Source: a bacterium
GTDB lineage: Bacteria > Acidobacteriota > Thermoanaerobaculia > Multivoradales > J023
Length of the DNA: 46,746 nucleotides
NCBI GenBank assembly: GCA_024226315.1
Contig: JAAELT010000565.1
Location: 74,305-121,050 of the forward strand
Direction: 5' to 3'
Shown here: in pieces, positions 1 to 8,536 of the stretch
How positions within the stretch are numbered: position 1 is the first letter of the stretch
How the letters are laid out: every line of letters begins with the position of its first letter
Program-made: the position numbers and the translations under genes
The notes under the pieces: model-generated
The model's database searches: none
The model's input: only the letters and a program-made list of their open reading frames with translations
Told to the model about the DNA's origin: nothing

Positions 1-183
1 GAGCAGCTGAGGCAGAGCTACGACTGGCTGACCGAGCCTCAACTCAGGTCTGCGCTCGGCTACTACCAACTACACCCCAGGGAGATCGAAGATCGCCTGG
101 CGCGTGAGCGAAGCTGGACGAGAGATCGAGTTCGTCAAGAGCTTGCTCTTGCAGGCACCTCTCGGGGATCTACCTCAACCTGA
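1..183 (+). CDS. DUF433-like protein, C-terminal fragment (cut by window start)
   Basis: The frame is open from base 1 to a TGA at 181-183, giving about 60 residues. The segment YDWLTEPQLRSALGYYQLHP followed by REIEDRLARE resembles the C-terminal helix-turn-helix part of DUF433 proteins, small antitoxin-like DNA-binding proteins often paired with a PIN-like DUF5615 toxin. No DUF5615-like gene follows; the next 70 bases lead into the IS end. The last 20 or so residues (after RVRQEL) are low in complexity and may be off the family pattern. The assignment rests on pattern recognition of a short fragment, so it is moderate at best. Confidence 0.5.
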   Translation, partial: EQLRQSYDWLTEPQLRSALGYYQLHPREIEDRLARERSWTRDRVRQELALAGTSRGSTST

Positions 184-253
184 CACCGGCCCGCTTACGG
201 TAGGTGGGCGCCGGCGGCACCGTGTCCAGCTACCTCGGCCTGTGGCGGACGCT

Positions 254-327
254 GGCCCCGAAGGGGCCTGATCGTAGAGCCCGGGGCTGGTGACGAGGAG
301 CGTAGCGACGAGGAACGAGCCCCGGGG
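254..327 (+). repeat. Left inverted repeat of the IS200/RAYT element
   Basis: It begins with ggcccc-gaa-ggggcc, a small hairpin, and continues through agcccggggct and a tract ending gagccccgggg. The reverse complement of 905-978 matches it closely, with scattered substitutions. The internal palindromes make it a REP-like structured end. Confidence 0.75.
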
Positions 328-347
328 TTGCGGATATCCAAGAAACC

Positions 348-364
348 CCGCCCTGTAAGGGCGG
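348..364. repeat. GC hairpin at left side of transposase gene
   Basis: Perfect 7-bp stem (ccgccct/agggcgg) with a 3-nt loop, 20 bp beyond the transposase stop codon. It has a nearly identical partner at 869-887 on the other side of the gene, so it is more likely a transposase recognition hairpin than only a terminator. Confidence 0.7.
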
Positions 365-383
365 AATCGCGTTGCCTACAACG

Positions 384-833
384 TCAGTCCCACAGATACC
401 GTTCGTCGTATTCGAGTCCGTGTTTCTTCAACAGACCACGGAACTCCGCCTCGAACGACCATTCCCGGTGATGCTCTTCTTGCGTCCGTATGTACCGCTG
501 GACGCTCTCGACCTGTGACTGACTGACGCTGAATGCGCCGTAACCTGCCTGCCAGGCGAATCGGCCTCCGGGTCTCTCCTGATTCACCCAACCGGATGAA
601 TCCGACTTGATGGCGCGCAATATGTCGGAAACCGCCGTGCGTGCCGGGAATCGGGCTAGGAGATGTAAGTGATCCCGCACACCGCCGATCTCGATCGCTT
701 TCCCGCCCTGGTTGCGGATGATCCCGCCGATGTACTTGTAGAGGGGTTCTTTGACGTCATCGGTGATCAAAGGAGCGCGGCCCTTCGTGCTGAAGACGAC
801 GTGATAGAGGAGGTTGGTCAGGGTGCTTGCCAC
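384..833 (-). CDS. IS200-family / REP-associated tyrosine (Y1) transposase
   Basis: This 149-residue protein has the size and layout of an IS200 TnpA. The N-terminus (TNLLYHVVFSTKGRAPLI) is the typical opening strand. The metal-binding HUH motif is seen in DHLHLLARFP (about residues 54-63). The catalytic tyrosine is expected in ESVQRYIRTQEEHH (Tyr about 114). Y1 transposases cut and rejoin single-stranded DNA at hairpins through a 5'-phosphotyrosine link. The frame is intact with both catalytic motifs present, so the element could be active. It stands alone, with inverted structured repeats on each side and no tnpB or second ORF. Whether it is a true IS200 or a domesticated RAYT depends on genome copy number. 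Confidence 0.92.
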   Translation of the reverse strand: MASTLTNLLYHVVFSTKGRAPLITDDVKEPLYKYIGGIIRNQGGKAIEIGGVRDHLHLLARFPARTAVSDILRAIKSDSSGWVNQERPGGRFAWQAGYGAFSVSQSQVESVQRYIRTQEEHHREWSFEAEFRGLLKKHGLEYDERYLWD

Positions 834-868
834 AATTGATCTTTCTTCGCGATCTCGGATCGTTCGAT

Positions 869-887
869 CCCGCCCTTTCAGGGCGGG
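869..887. repeat. GC hairpin at right side of transposase gene
   Basis: Perfect 8-bp stem (cccgccct/agggcggg) with loop ttc, upstream of the transposase start. It mirrors the 348-364 hairpin, so both flanks carry the same secondary structure, as expected for Y1 transposase recognition sites. Confidence 0.7.
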
Positions 888-904
888 GGATAGGGCGGTG
901 CTCT

Positions 905-978
905 ACCCGGGGCTCGCTCCGCGTCGCTGCGCTCCGAGTCGCCAGCCCCGGGCTATACGATTCGACCCCTCCGGGGCC
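905..978 (-). repeat. Right inverted repeat of the IS200/RAYT element
   Basis: Imperfect inverted copy of 254-327. Reading the minus strand gives ggccccggaggggtc, then agcccggggctgg, then gagccccggg, all with counterparts at the left end. The two copies differ by scattered substitutions, so the element is not a fresh insertion, or the ends are REP-like rather than strict IS tips. Confidence 0.75.
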
Positions 979-1058
979 TGCTAGGATTCAACATCGGCGA
1001 ACCCGCGGCACGCAGTAAATCTGAATGGTTTGTGGTAACGAGCCCAGCTCAGGAGCAG

Positions 1059-1553
1059 CTAGGTTGAAGCCGAAGGCCACAGCCCGAATTCATTCAGGAA
1101 CTCTCGATGCCAAGGTTCGCGTTTCAAGAACTTGTCTACTCTTGGCTGAAACTGCCCTTCGAAGTCGGTCAAGCCGAGTGTCTCTAACTGCACCCCTGAA
1201 ATAAGCCTACGCAGCATAACTAAGAGACTTTCTTGGAGTATCAGGAGTACATGAAGAATCGCATAGGTGTGGGCTTCTGTCTCCTCTGGGTCCTCCGTAT
1301 ACTCTATCCGGATGCCCGCGTTCTCAGTGTCGACTGAAAACAAGTCGGCATGACGACGGTAGTAGTCTGGGTTAGCATGGACAAATTGATCGTTAACAAG
1401 CTTAAGGACGCCCTGGATCGCGTCAGATCTAGGTAGAGCTTGTGAACGCAACGCTTTGCCTGTGTATTCACGTCGGTAAGGTTTGGGGTCTTTCTCTCGG
1501 TTGAGCCAAGTCTTGGCATTATCTGAGTTCTCAGACCATTTCCCGACAATCAA
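1059..1553 (-). CDS. Hypothetical protein, low-GC orphan
   Basis: This 164-residue reading frame starts at TTG (MIVGKWSENSDNAKTW) and ends LNEFGLWPSAST. I do not recognise the family. It is mostly soluble and mixed-charge, with a hydrophobic helix near residues 95-120 (YAILHVLLILQESLLVMLRR) that could be a packing helix. Base composition is visibly more AT-rich and codon use less biased than in the flanking genes, which together with the adjacent transposase suggests transfer. The frame stays open upstream of the TTG into the next gene without an obvious ATG or ribosome site, so the true start is uncertain and the gene may be 5'-truncated. Confidence 0.55.
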   Translation of the reverse strand: MIVGKWSENSDNAKTWLNREKDPKPYRREYTGKALRSQALPRSDAIQGVLKLVNDQFVHANPDYYRRHADLFSVDTENAGIRIEYTEDPEETEAHTYAILHVLLILQESLLVMLRRLISGVQLETLGLTDFEGQFQPRVDKFLKREPWHREFLNEFGLWPSAST

Positions 1554-1596
1554 GCCTGCTTCTAGGCACGGCTCACTCCACAGGCTCAGCAGCTGT

Positions 1597-2451
1597 TCAG
1601 CCCTCGGATGGGGCCGACAGAGTCTCGGCGACGAAGGCGATCACTTCCCGGTTGGTCACCAGGCCGGGATGGCTGGGATCTTCGAAGTCGACGGCGCGGC
1701 TGCCGGGGGGGTGGGAAGTGCTCTTCGGGTAGACGATGAAGTCGAGCTCGGCGGCGCAAGTGACGAGCTCGGCCTCGGGGGCGCTGTCGCGGAAGTCGGG
1801 CAGCGAAGCGAGGAAGGCCGAGCCGATGGCCAGCTGGTGGGCCTCGGGCGCCAGGCTGACGCCGCGCACGGCGGCGGTGCCGCGATGGGGGGAGCCGAGG
1901 GTGACGACGCGGCCGACGGCGGCGGCGAGGTCGGGGTTGCCGGCGAGCACCAGGCGCAGCACGATGCCGCCCATGGAATGAGCAACGGCGTCGATCTTCT
2001 CGCCGGGGAACGCGTCGACGAGCTCGCGCAGCACCGCTTCGAGCTTCGGCGCGTAGCCTTCGACGCGGCGGAACGGCAGGCCCATGGAGACGGCACGCGT
2101 CGGCCGGCCCCGCCGTTCGAGCGCGCGGCGGATGCCCCACATGCAGGTGCCGTTGCGCAGGTAGCCATGGACGCACAGTACCGGCGGCCCGGTCACGGTG
2201 TCCGCGGGCTGCTTCAGGCCGTTGCGGCCGAAGGCGCGCACCATCCACCAGGCCATCGTCAGGTTGGCGGCCAGCGCCCGCCAATGGTAGAGGAGGTTGC
2301 CGGCGACGCCGAGCGACGGTGCCTCGATACCCTGGCTTCGGTAGTAGAGGACGAAGCGGAAGTGGGTGAGCGGCACCCACACGAGCTGGCCGACCGGCAT
2401 GGCCAGGAGGGCGGCGACGAGGGCGACGAGGATCCAGGACAAGACGGACAC
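1597..2451 (-). CDS. Membrane-anchored alpha/beta hydrolase, triacylglycerol lipase-like
   Basis: The chosen GTG start gives 284 residues beginning VSVLSWILVALVAALLAMPV, one hydrophobic N-terminal segment (about residues 3-24) that is either an anchor or an uncleaved signal. The oxyanion region is VLCVHGYLRNGTCMWG. The nucleophile elbow AHSMGG places the catalytic serine at residue 159. GSPHRGT follows, as in bacterial lipases and PGAP1-type esterases. The function would be ester or lipid hydrolysis at the membrane. A longer frame to 2556 exists but would overlap the divergent gene, so it was not used. No strong ribosome site is visible at the GTG, so the start is approximate. Substrate cannot be told from sequence. 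Confidence 0.8.
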   Translation of the reverse strand: MSVLSWILVALVAALLAMPVGQLVWVPLTHFRFVLYYRSQGIEAPSLGVAGNLLYHWRALAANLTMAWWMVRAFGRNGLKQPADTVTGPPVLCVHGYLRNGTCMWGIRRALERRGRPTRAVSMGLPFRRVEGYAPKLEAVLRELVDAFPGEKIDAVAHSMGGIVLRLVLAGNPDLAAAVGRVVTLGSPHRGTAAVRGVSLAPEAHQLAIGSAFLASLPDFRDSAPEAELVTCAAELDFIVYPKSTSHPPGSRAVDFEDPSHPGLVTNREVIAFVAETLSAPSEG

Positions 2452-2533
2452 GGGCGCATTACAACACGTTTTGCAATCGGCAGGGCTGCTAGCATCCAGA
2501 CCCCTTCCACTGGCCAGCCAACGAGAGTCCAAC

Positions 2534-4888
2534 ATGTCCGATTCAGGGGTCCCCACGTTCTCCGTCGACGATGCCCGCCGCCTGGCGCGGGATCTCTACG
2601 GCATCGAGGTCGAAGCTCGTCAGCTGGTCAGCTACCAAGACCAGAACTTCCTGCTCGAGCACGGCTCGGGCCGCCGCCTGGTGCTCAAGCTGTCCCACGC
2701 CTCGGTGCCTCGCGAGATGCTCGATCTGCAGAATCGCGCCATGGAGCACATCGCGGACCGCGAGAGCTCGCCGGCCACGCCGCGGGTCTGCTCGACCCTC
2801 GGGGGCGAGCGCATCGTCACGGTGGCGGGCGACGACGGCGTCACGCACCTGGCGCGGCTCGTGACCTTCGTCGAGGGCACGCCCTGGGCCGCGGGCGCCC
2901 CCCATTCTCCCGAGCTGGGGTATCGCCTGGGTCGTTTCGTCGGCGTGTTGGACCGGGTGCTGGCGGACTTCTCCCATCCGGCCATGCATCGTTTCGACAG
3001 ATGGGACCTGAAGCACACCCTCGAGATCCGGGAGTACCTCGGCGCGATTCCGGATCCGGGGCCGCGCCCGAACGTCGAACGGGTCCTGGCACGGTTCGAG
3101 CAGCGAGTGCTGCCGCTTTGGAGCGGTCTGCGCGCCAGCGTGATCCATGGCGACGCCAACAACGACAACATCCTGGTGAGCGATGATGGCACCGACATCG
3201 CCGGGCTGATCGATTTCGGCGACTGCGTGCACTCGGCGACCATCTGCGAGCTGGCGATCGCCATGGCCTACCTGATGCTGGGTCAGGAGGAGCCGCTGAC
3301 GCTCGGCGAACAGGTCTTGCGCGGCTACCATGAAACTCATCCCCTGGAAGCGATGGAGCTCGACGTCCTGCTCGACCTCGTGCTCTGCCGGCTGGCAATC
3401 AGTCTGGCCTACTCGTATCGCCTCTCGAAGCTCAGGCCGGACAACACCTATCTGACGGTCAACCAGGAGAACGCCGGAAAGCTGCTGGAACGGCTGATCG
3501 CGCTCGATTCCGGAGGCGTCCGCGAGCGGTTCGGACGGGCTTGCGGCGACACGGTCTCGACGATCGACACGGCGAAGAACGGCAGGGGCCGCGGCCGCGA
3601 GCGGATCCTTGAAGCCCGGCGGCGTCACATCGGGGCGTCGCTCTCGATCTCCTACAGCGAGCCGCTCGAGATCGTCCGGGGCGCCGGTCCCTACCTGATC
3701 GACGAGCGCGGGCGCGCCTATCTCGACGCGATCAACAACGTCTGCCACGTCGGCCACTGCCACCCGAGAGTGGTGGCGGCGGCGAGCGCCCAGATGGCGG
3801 TGCTCAACACCAACACGCGCTACCTGAACGACCTGCTGATCGACTACGCGGAGCGTCTGACCGCCACTTTGCCCGAGCCGCTCCGGGTGTGCTTCTTCGT
3901 CAACTCCGGCAGCGAGGCGAACGATCTGGCCCTGCGCATGGCCCGGGTGCACACCGGCCGGCACGATGCCGTGGTGGTCGACGGTGCCTACCATGGAACC
4001 ACGACTTCGGTGGTCGAGCTCAGCCCCTACAAGTTCGGCGGCCCGGGCGGTGCCGGCCGGCCGGACCACGTCCAGGTGGTTCCCTGCCCGGACGTCTACC
4101 GCGGTCCCCACGGCGCGGACGACCCGCAAGCGGGAGCCGAGTACGCCGCCGACGTTGCCGCCGCGATCGATCGCGCCGGCGGCCCTGTTGCCGCCTTTTT
4201 CTGCGAATCGATGATCAGCTGCGGCGGTCAGATCATCCCGCCGCCGGGCTACCTGCGGGCCGCCTTCGACCACGTGCGTCACGCCGGCGGCGTTTGCGTG
4301 GCGGACGAGGTGCAGGTCGGCTTCGGCCGCGCCGGTGACGCCTTCTGGGCCTTCGACTTCCAGGACGCTGTGCCCGACATCGTCACCATGGGCAAGCCGA
4401 TCGGCAACGGCCACCCGATCTCGGCCCTGGTCACCACGCCCGAGATCGCCCGCTCGTTCGCCAACGGCATGGAGTACTTCAACACCTTCGGCGGCAACCC
4501 GGTGTCGTGTGCGGTGGGGCTGGCGGTGCTCGACGTGATCGAGGAAGAAGGCTTGCAGGAGCGGGCCCGCGTCGTCGGCGCCCACATGCTGGAGGGCCTC
4601 CGGGGTCTCGCGGAACGCCATGCCCTGATCGGCGACGTCCGTGGCCACGGCATGTTCCTGGGCGTCGAGCTGGTGCGCGACCGCGAGACGCTCGAGCCGG
4701 CGCGCGAGGAGGCCACCGAGGTGATCGAGCGGATGAAGGATCGGGGGGTGCTGCTCTCCACCGAAGGGCCGTTCCACAACGTGATCAAGATCAAGCCGCC
4801 CCTGGTGTGGACGACGGCGCACGCGGACTTCCTGGTCGAGCAGCTGGACGCGGTGTTGACCGAGGGCCTGAACAAGATTCCGAGCTGA
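2534..4888 (+). CDS. Fused APH-type kinase and class III PLP-dependent ammonia-phospholyase/aminotransferase
   Basis: This 784-residue, two-enzyme protein starts MSDSGVPTFSVDDARR. The N-terminal half (about 20-330) is an aminoglycoside/choline-kinase-like phosphotransferase with the Brenner motif HGDANNDN (His205, Asp207) and the metal-binding Asp227 in LIDFGD. The C-terminal half (about 365-780) is a class III aminotransferase fold: PLP-phosphate loop NSGSEAND, Asp591 in VADEVQVGFG, and Schiff-base Lys621 in MGKPIGNGHP. In vertebrates the related pair hydroxylysine kinase and phosphohydroxylysine phospholyase (and the ethanolamine-phosphate enzyme) act in sequence: phosphorylate an amino alcohol, then eliminate phosphate and ammonia. 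A fused bacterial version doing both steps is the likely role, with the substrate unknown. An upstream in-frame extension to 2366 was rejected because it overlaps the divergent hydrolase. Confidence 0.85.
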   Translation: MSDSGVPTFSVDDARRLARDLYGIEVEARQLVSYQDQNFLLEHGSGRRLVLKLSHASVPREMLDLQNRAMEHIADRESSPATPRVCSTLGGERIVTVAGDDGVTHLARLVTFVEGTPWAAGAPHSPELGYRLGRFVGVLDRVLADFSHPAMHRFDRWDLKHTLEIREYLGAIPDPGPRPNVERVLARFEQRVLPLWSGLRASVIHGDANNDNILVSDDGTDIAGLIDFGDCVHSATICELAIAMAYLMLGQEEPLTLGEQVLRGYHETHPLEAMELDVLLDLVLCRLAISLAYSYRLSKLRPDNTYLTVNQENAGKLLERLIALDSGGVRERFGRACGDTVSTIDTAKNGRGRGRERILEARRRHIGASLSISYSEPLEIVRGAGPYLIDERGRAYLDAINNVCHVGHCHPRVVAAASAQMAVLNTNTRYLNDLLIDYAERLTATLPEPLRVCFFVNSGSEANDLALRMARVHTGRHDAVVVDGAYHGTTTSVVELSPYKFGGPGGAGRPDHVQVVPCPDVYRGPHGADDPQAGAEYAADVAAAIDRAGGPVAAFFCESMISCGGQIIPPPGYLRAAFDHVRHAGGVCVADEVQVGFGRAGDAFWAFDFQDAVPDIVTMGKPIGNGHPISALVTTPEIARSFANGMEYFNTFGGNPVSCAVGLAVLDVIEEEGLQERARVVGAHMLEGLRGLAERHALIGDVRGHGMFLGVELVRDRETLEPAREEATEVIERMKDRGVLLSTEGPFHNVIKIKPPLVWTTAHADFLVEQLDAVLTEGLNKIPS

Positions 4889-4938
4889 CCCGTATCTCCC
4901 CTCGAATCGGTCGAGACATGTCTTGAAGGGAGGAGCCC

Positions 4939-7900
4939 ATGCTTCGCCATCTGTTGCTGTCGTTGATCCTGTCCCTGGCCGCGCCGACGCTGCCGGCGGC
5001 CGCGGAGATCTTCGTCGCGGGCAAAGTGCTCGCCCCCGGCGGCAAGCCTCGGGTCGGCGTCGAGGTCACGCTCGTGCCCATCGTGAACGCCTATGAGCGG
5101 GCGATGCTGCGTCGCAACGGCCACACCGGACCGGAGCCGGTGGCCCGCGCCGTGACCGACGAGAAAGGTGTCTACCGGCTCGATGCGCCCGACATCGGCA
5201 TGTGGAAGGTGGTGGTCACGGCTCCCGGGAGCCTGGCCATGGAGCTGCGGTTGACGCCGCTGCTTGGCGAGTCCGGCCTGCCGGATGTCGAGCTTCGAGC
5301 GGCCGATGAGCTGGAGGTGCGGATCACTGACCCCACCGGCAAGCCGAAGGCCGCCGCGATCGGGATGTTCGACATTCGGCCGCCGCGCTCCGGCTGGCGC
5401 TCCCTGCTGCGCCTGGCGCGTGCAGGTGAGGACGGGATCGCCCGCCTGCCCAGGGGACGCGGCGAGAAGGTGCGGATCGAGGCTGTCGCCGTGGGCCATC
5501 CCTATCTGCGCGCGGACATCGACGGTCCGGGCCCGGCGACGCTGCGTCTGACCGCCGGCAATAGGCGCACGGTTCGCGTGACCGGCGCCCGTAAGAAGCC
5601 TCTGCCGGACGTCCTGGCGCTTCAGGGCAGCTGGCTGCTGCCGCTCGACATGAGCGACGCCGAAGGTCTTCTCGAGCTGGTGATCGGCGAGCCGTCTCAG
5701 GTCTGGTTGACCTCCCGCGACGGCTGGAGCATCCGCCGACCGCTCGATTTTTCGGGCGCGCCCGAAGAGGTGCTGACCATCGCCCTGGAGCCGCCGCGCC
5801 TGCTCGAGGGGCGGGTCGTCGACGTCGAGCGCGGGGATCCGGTGGCCGACGCCCTGGTGTGGACGGCGCGCGGCGAGGGGGTGAGGAGCGACGTGCGCGG
5901 CCTGTTCGAGCTGCCGTTGACGGCGACCTCGCGCGGCTTCGTGCGGGCCGCCGCCCGCGGGTTTCTGCCGAGCGGCGCCCGTCTGCCGCGGGAGCCGGGG
6001 CAGACAGTGGCGATCACCCTGACGCCGGCGGCGGAAGTCAGCGGCACGGTGGTCGACGTCGACGGCAATGCGCTCGAAGGCGTCGACGTGACCACGACGA
6101 ATCTCACCGTGGAAGGGCCGTTCGACCCCTCCTCGCCCAACCTCGATTCGAGCACGAATCGCCGGGGCACCTTCGAGATCACCGGCCTGCCCGCCGGCTG
6201 CGCATTCGAGCTGCTGTTCGAGAAACCGGGCTACGCGCCGAAACGCCATTCTCTGGAGCCGCTGGAGCCCTTCGAGCAGCGGAGCGGGCTCGAGATCGTG
6301 CTGCGTCCGGGCCGGCTCGCGTTCGGCCGTGTGGTCGACGAGCAGGAGGTGCCGGTCGGCGGCGCCTCGGTTCAGCTGGTGCCGCAGGTTCTGCAGCAGG
6401 AGCGGGTGCACTACACGAGGCAGCGGAAAGAACCGGAGCCGCGGGTCCACGGCACCGACGCCGAAGGGCGGTACGAGATCCGCGATCTCGAGGCCGGCCG
6501 CTACGACTTGAAGGTCGAGGCCGCGGGGTACGCCCCGGCGGCGGTGCCGGGAGTACAGGTGAAGGGTGGCCGCGAGATCGACCTCGGCACCCTGACCCTG
6601 CTGCCCGGGGCCACGGTCGAGCTGCGGGTCAGAGGCGGCGACGACTCGCCGGTGGCCGGGGCCGAGGTCTGGTCCCGGTACGTCTCCCGCGCGCCCGAAC
6701 GGCGGGGAGTGACCGACGCCGAGGGCCACCTCGAGATCCGCGACCTGCAGCCGGGCCATCGGCTGCCGCTGACGGTCGAGAAGCAGGGTTTCTCCACCGT
6801 GGTTCTGGATTCCGTCGAGGTTCCCACCGAGGAGCCGATCGGGGTGGTGTTGCGCCGCGCGGCTCGGATCTCGGGCCGGGTGGTCGATGCGCGTCGCGGC
6901 CCGATCGTGGGCGCCAACGTGTGGACGTCGAGCGACGAGCCGATCATGGGTGGGATGATGCTTCCCAAGAGCGTCAAGGCCCGCACCGGCGAAGACGGTG
7001 CCTTCGTGCTCGAGAACGTCGAGCCGGGCAGGGTGAGCGTGTATGTGCGCGCGGCCTCGTTTCAGCGGGCGCTGCGCTCGGGCATCGAGCTGTCGCCCGG
7101 CGGCGAGCGCGCGGATCTCGAGATCGTGCTCGAGCCCGGGGCGGTGGTCGAAGGAACCGTCACCGACGCCGAGGGCAGGCCGGTGATCCGTGCCGTCGTT
7201 TCGGTGCGGATCGACAGCCCGTACTTCACCTCCAGCTACCGCAGCTCCTACGGCACGAGCGACACCACGGGGCACTACCGGATCGACGGCGTGCCGCTCG
7301 GCAAAGTCATGATCCATGCCCAGCATGACGACCGCCAACAGACGTCCAAGACCGTCGAGATCGTCGCCGGCACCCAGGTCGTCGACCTGGTCTTCGAGGC
7401 CGGGTTCGAGGTCGCGGGCGTGGTCTACGGTCCGGACGGCACTCCCCTCGCGGGCGTCAACGTGACGCTGCAACGGCAGCCCGAGCCCGGCTCGCGGGTG
7501 TTCTTCTTCGGTTCCCGCCAGGTCGTCACCGGCACCGGCGGCGGCTTCGCCATGCGGGACGTACCCGCTGGCACCTACGTGCTCGGTGGGCGCAAGAGCG
7601 GACTCGCCGAAGCACGGCCCGAGCCCTTCGAGGTCACGGATGCCGACGTGCGTGGTCTCGAGTTGCACCTCGGCTCCGGCGTCACCATGGCGGGCCGCGT
7701 GCTGGGGCTGGAGCTCGACGAGTTGGCGTCGCTGGCGCTCACCGCGCTCGGCGGCAGCGGCGGCGGCGCGGTGCAGGGCCGGGTCGACTACGAGGCCCGC
7801 TACGTGATCGAGGGCCTGACGCCGGGGACCTGGCAGGTGAAGGCAGAGGTCGGCGTCACCGGGCGCATGGCCCTCGAGCAGGTCGAGATCGAAGACGGCG

Positions 7901-8478
7901 TCACCGAGGCCGAGCGCGACATCGAGTTCAGGGCCGGCTTCACGATCTCGGGCCTGGTGACGGTCAATGGCGAGCCGATGCCGAACGCGACCGTCATCGC
8001 CTCCCGCTCCGGGGGCAGCGGACAGGCCTTCTCCGATACGTCCGGCCGTTATCGCATCGACCATCTGATGGCCGGCTCCCACCGGTTGTGGGTGCTTGCC
8101 GGCGCCGGCTTCCAGTATTCTGAAGAGATCGAGGTTGGTGCCGACGGCGAGGTGAACGTCGAGATCTTCACCGGCAGCGTCGCCGGCACCGTGCGCGACG
8201 CCGCCGACGGCCGGCCGCTCGCGGGCGCCAGGGTGTCGCTCGAACGGCTCCAGCTCGAGGACGACTCGGTCCGGAGCCGGCAGCTGGCCTCGGGCGGAAC
8301 CGCCGGGACCGATTCGGAGGGACGCTTCCGCCTCGGCCGGGTGCGGGAAGGGGGCTGGCGACTACGGGCGTCGAAAGACGGCTACGTGCCGGCAGAGACG
8401 ACCCTCGAGGTGACCGCCGGCGGCGAGCTGGCGGACCTGGAGCTGCTGCTGACGTCGACCGAATCTCGTTCGAGGTAG
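4939..8478 (+). CDS. Giant secreted protein of carboxypeptidase-regulatory-like repeats
   Basis: This 1179-residue protein follows a strong ribosome site (gggagg) and starts with a signal peptide, MLRHLLLSLILSLAAPTLPA, cleaved near AAA|EIF. The rest is roughly ten or more tandem beta-sandwich modules of 80-100 residues, each with the pattern G.V.D..G.P..GA.V.....T|D.EG.Y.I..L..G.Y.L.V...G, the hallmark of transthyretin-like CarboxypepD_reg domains. No catalytic domain, C-terminal anchor or barrel is visible. Such proteins are exported and thought to act as surface adhesins or scaffolds. It sits 50 bp after the kinase-lyase fusion and may be cotranscribed, although the functions look unrelated. 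Repeat edges were judged by eye. Confidence 0.85.
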   Translation: MLRHLLLSLILSLAAPTLPAAAEIFVAGKVLAPGGKPRVGVEVTLVPIVNAYERAMLRRNGHTGPEPVARAVTDEKGVYRLDAPDIGMWKVVVTAPGSLAMELRLTPLLGESGLPDVELRAADELEVRITDPTGKPKAAAIGMFDIRPPRSGWRSLLRLARAGEDGIARLPRGRGEKVRIEAVAVGHPYLRADIDGPGPATLRLTAGNRRTVRVTGARKKPLPDVLALQGSWLLPLDMSDAEGLLELVIGEPSQVWLTSRDGWSIRRPLDFSGAPEEVLTIALEPPRLLEGRVVDVERGDPVADALVWTARGEGVRSDVRGLFELPLTATSRGFVRAAARGFLPSGARLPREPGQTVAITLTPAAEVSGTVVDVDGNALEGVDVTTTNLTVEGPFDPSSPNLDSSTNRRGTFEITGLPAGCAFELLFEKPGYAPKRHSLEPLEPFEQRSGLEIVLRPGRLAFGRVVDEQEVPVGGASVQLVPQVLQQERVHYTRQRKEPEPRVHGTDAEGRYEIRDLEAGRYDLKVEAAGYAPAAVPGVQVKGGREIDLGTLTLLPGATVELRVRGGDDSPVAGAEVWSRYVSRAPERRGVTDAEGHLEIRDLQPGHRLPLTVEKQGFSTVVLDSVEVPTEEPIGVVLRRAARISGRVVDARRGPIVGANVWTSSDEPIMGGMMLPKSVKARTGEDGAFVLENVEPGRVSVYVRAASFQRALRSGIELSPGGERADLEIVLEPGAVVEGTVTDAEGRPVIRAVVSVRIDSPYFTSSYRSSYGTSDTTGHYRIDGVPLGKVMIHAQHDDRQQTSKTVEIVAGTQVVDLVFEAGFEVAGVVYGPDGTPLAGVNVTLQRQPEPGSRVFFFGSRQVVTGTGGGFAMRDVPAGTYVLGGRKSGLAEARPEPFEVTDADVRGLELHLGSGVTMAGRVLGLELDELASLALTALGGSGGGAVQGRVDYEARYVIEGLTPGTWQVKAEVGVTGRMALEQVEIEDGVTEAERDIEFRAGFTISGLVTVNGEPMPNATVIASRSGGSGQAFSDTSGRYRIDHLMAGSHRLWVLAGAGFQYSEEIEVGADGEVNVEIFTGSVAGTVRDAADGRPLAGARVSLERLQLEDDSVRSRQLASGGTAGTDSEGRFRLGRVREGGWRLRASKDGYVPAETTLEVTAGGELADLELLLTSTESRSR

Positions 8479-8508
8479 CGCGGGCGCGACGGCGGAGGTC
8501 ACTGTGCC

Positions 8509-8525
8509 CTGAGCAGGTCGCTCAG
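8509..8525. terminator. Hairpin between convergent genes
   Basis: Perfect 6-bp stem ctgagc/gctcag with a 5-nt loop lies in the 58-bp gap between two convergent genes. It has no T-tract, so it is a weak or bidirectional terminator at best. Confidence 0.4.
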
Positions 8526-8536
8526 CGAGCCGGAGG

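Larger units (their letters stand above)
254..978 (-). mobile_element. IS200/RAYT-type single-strand transposon with structured ends
   Basis: A 149-residue Y1 transposase gene on the minus strand is enclosed by two copies of a roughly 74-bp imperfect inverted repeat (254-327 and 905-978). Each copy contains nested palindromes, and a short GC hairpin lies between each repeat and the gene. Y1 (HUH) transposases recognise hairpins in single-stranded DNA near their ends, and RAYT genes are typically flanked by inverted REP palindromes, so the architecture matches the protein. The exact tips and any target site cannot be fixed from one copy. There is no accessory tnpB gene. Confidence 0.75.

Noticed and set aside
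2452..2533. Promoter TTGCAA...TAGCAT for the kinase-lyase gene
   Set aside because: The spacing is only 13 bp, too short for a sigma70 promoter; similar hexamer pairs are expected by chance.
4279..8082. 1267-residue open frame on the minus strand
   Set aside because: It is the antisense shadow of the carboxypeptidase-regulatory-repeat gene and the end of the kinase-lyase fusion; high-GC codon bias keeps it open. Its composition (His/Arg/Gly-rich) is unlike a real protein and no domain is visible.
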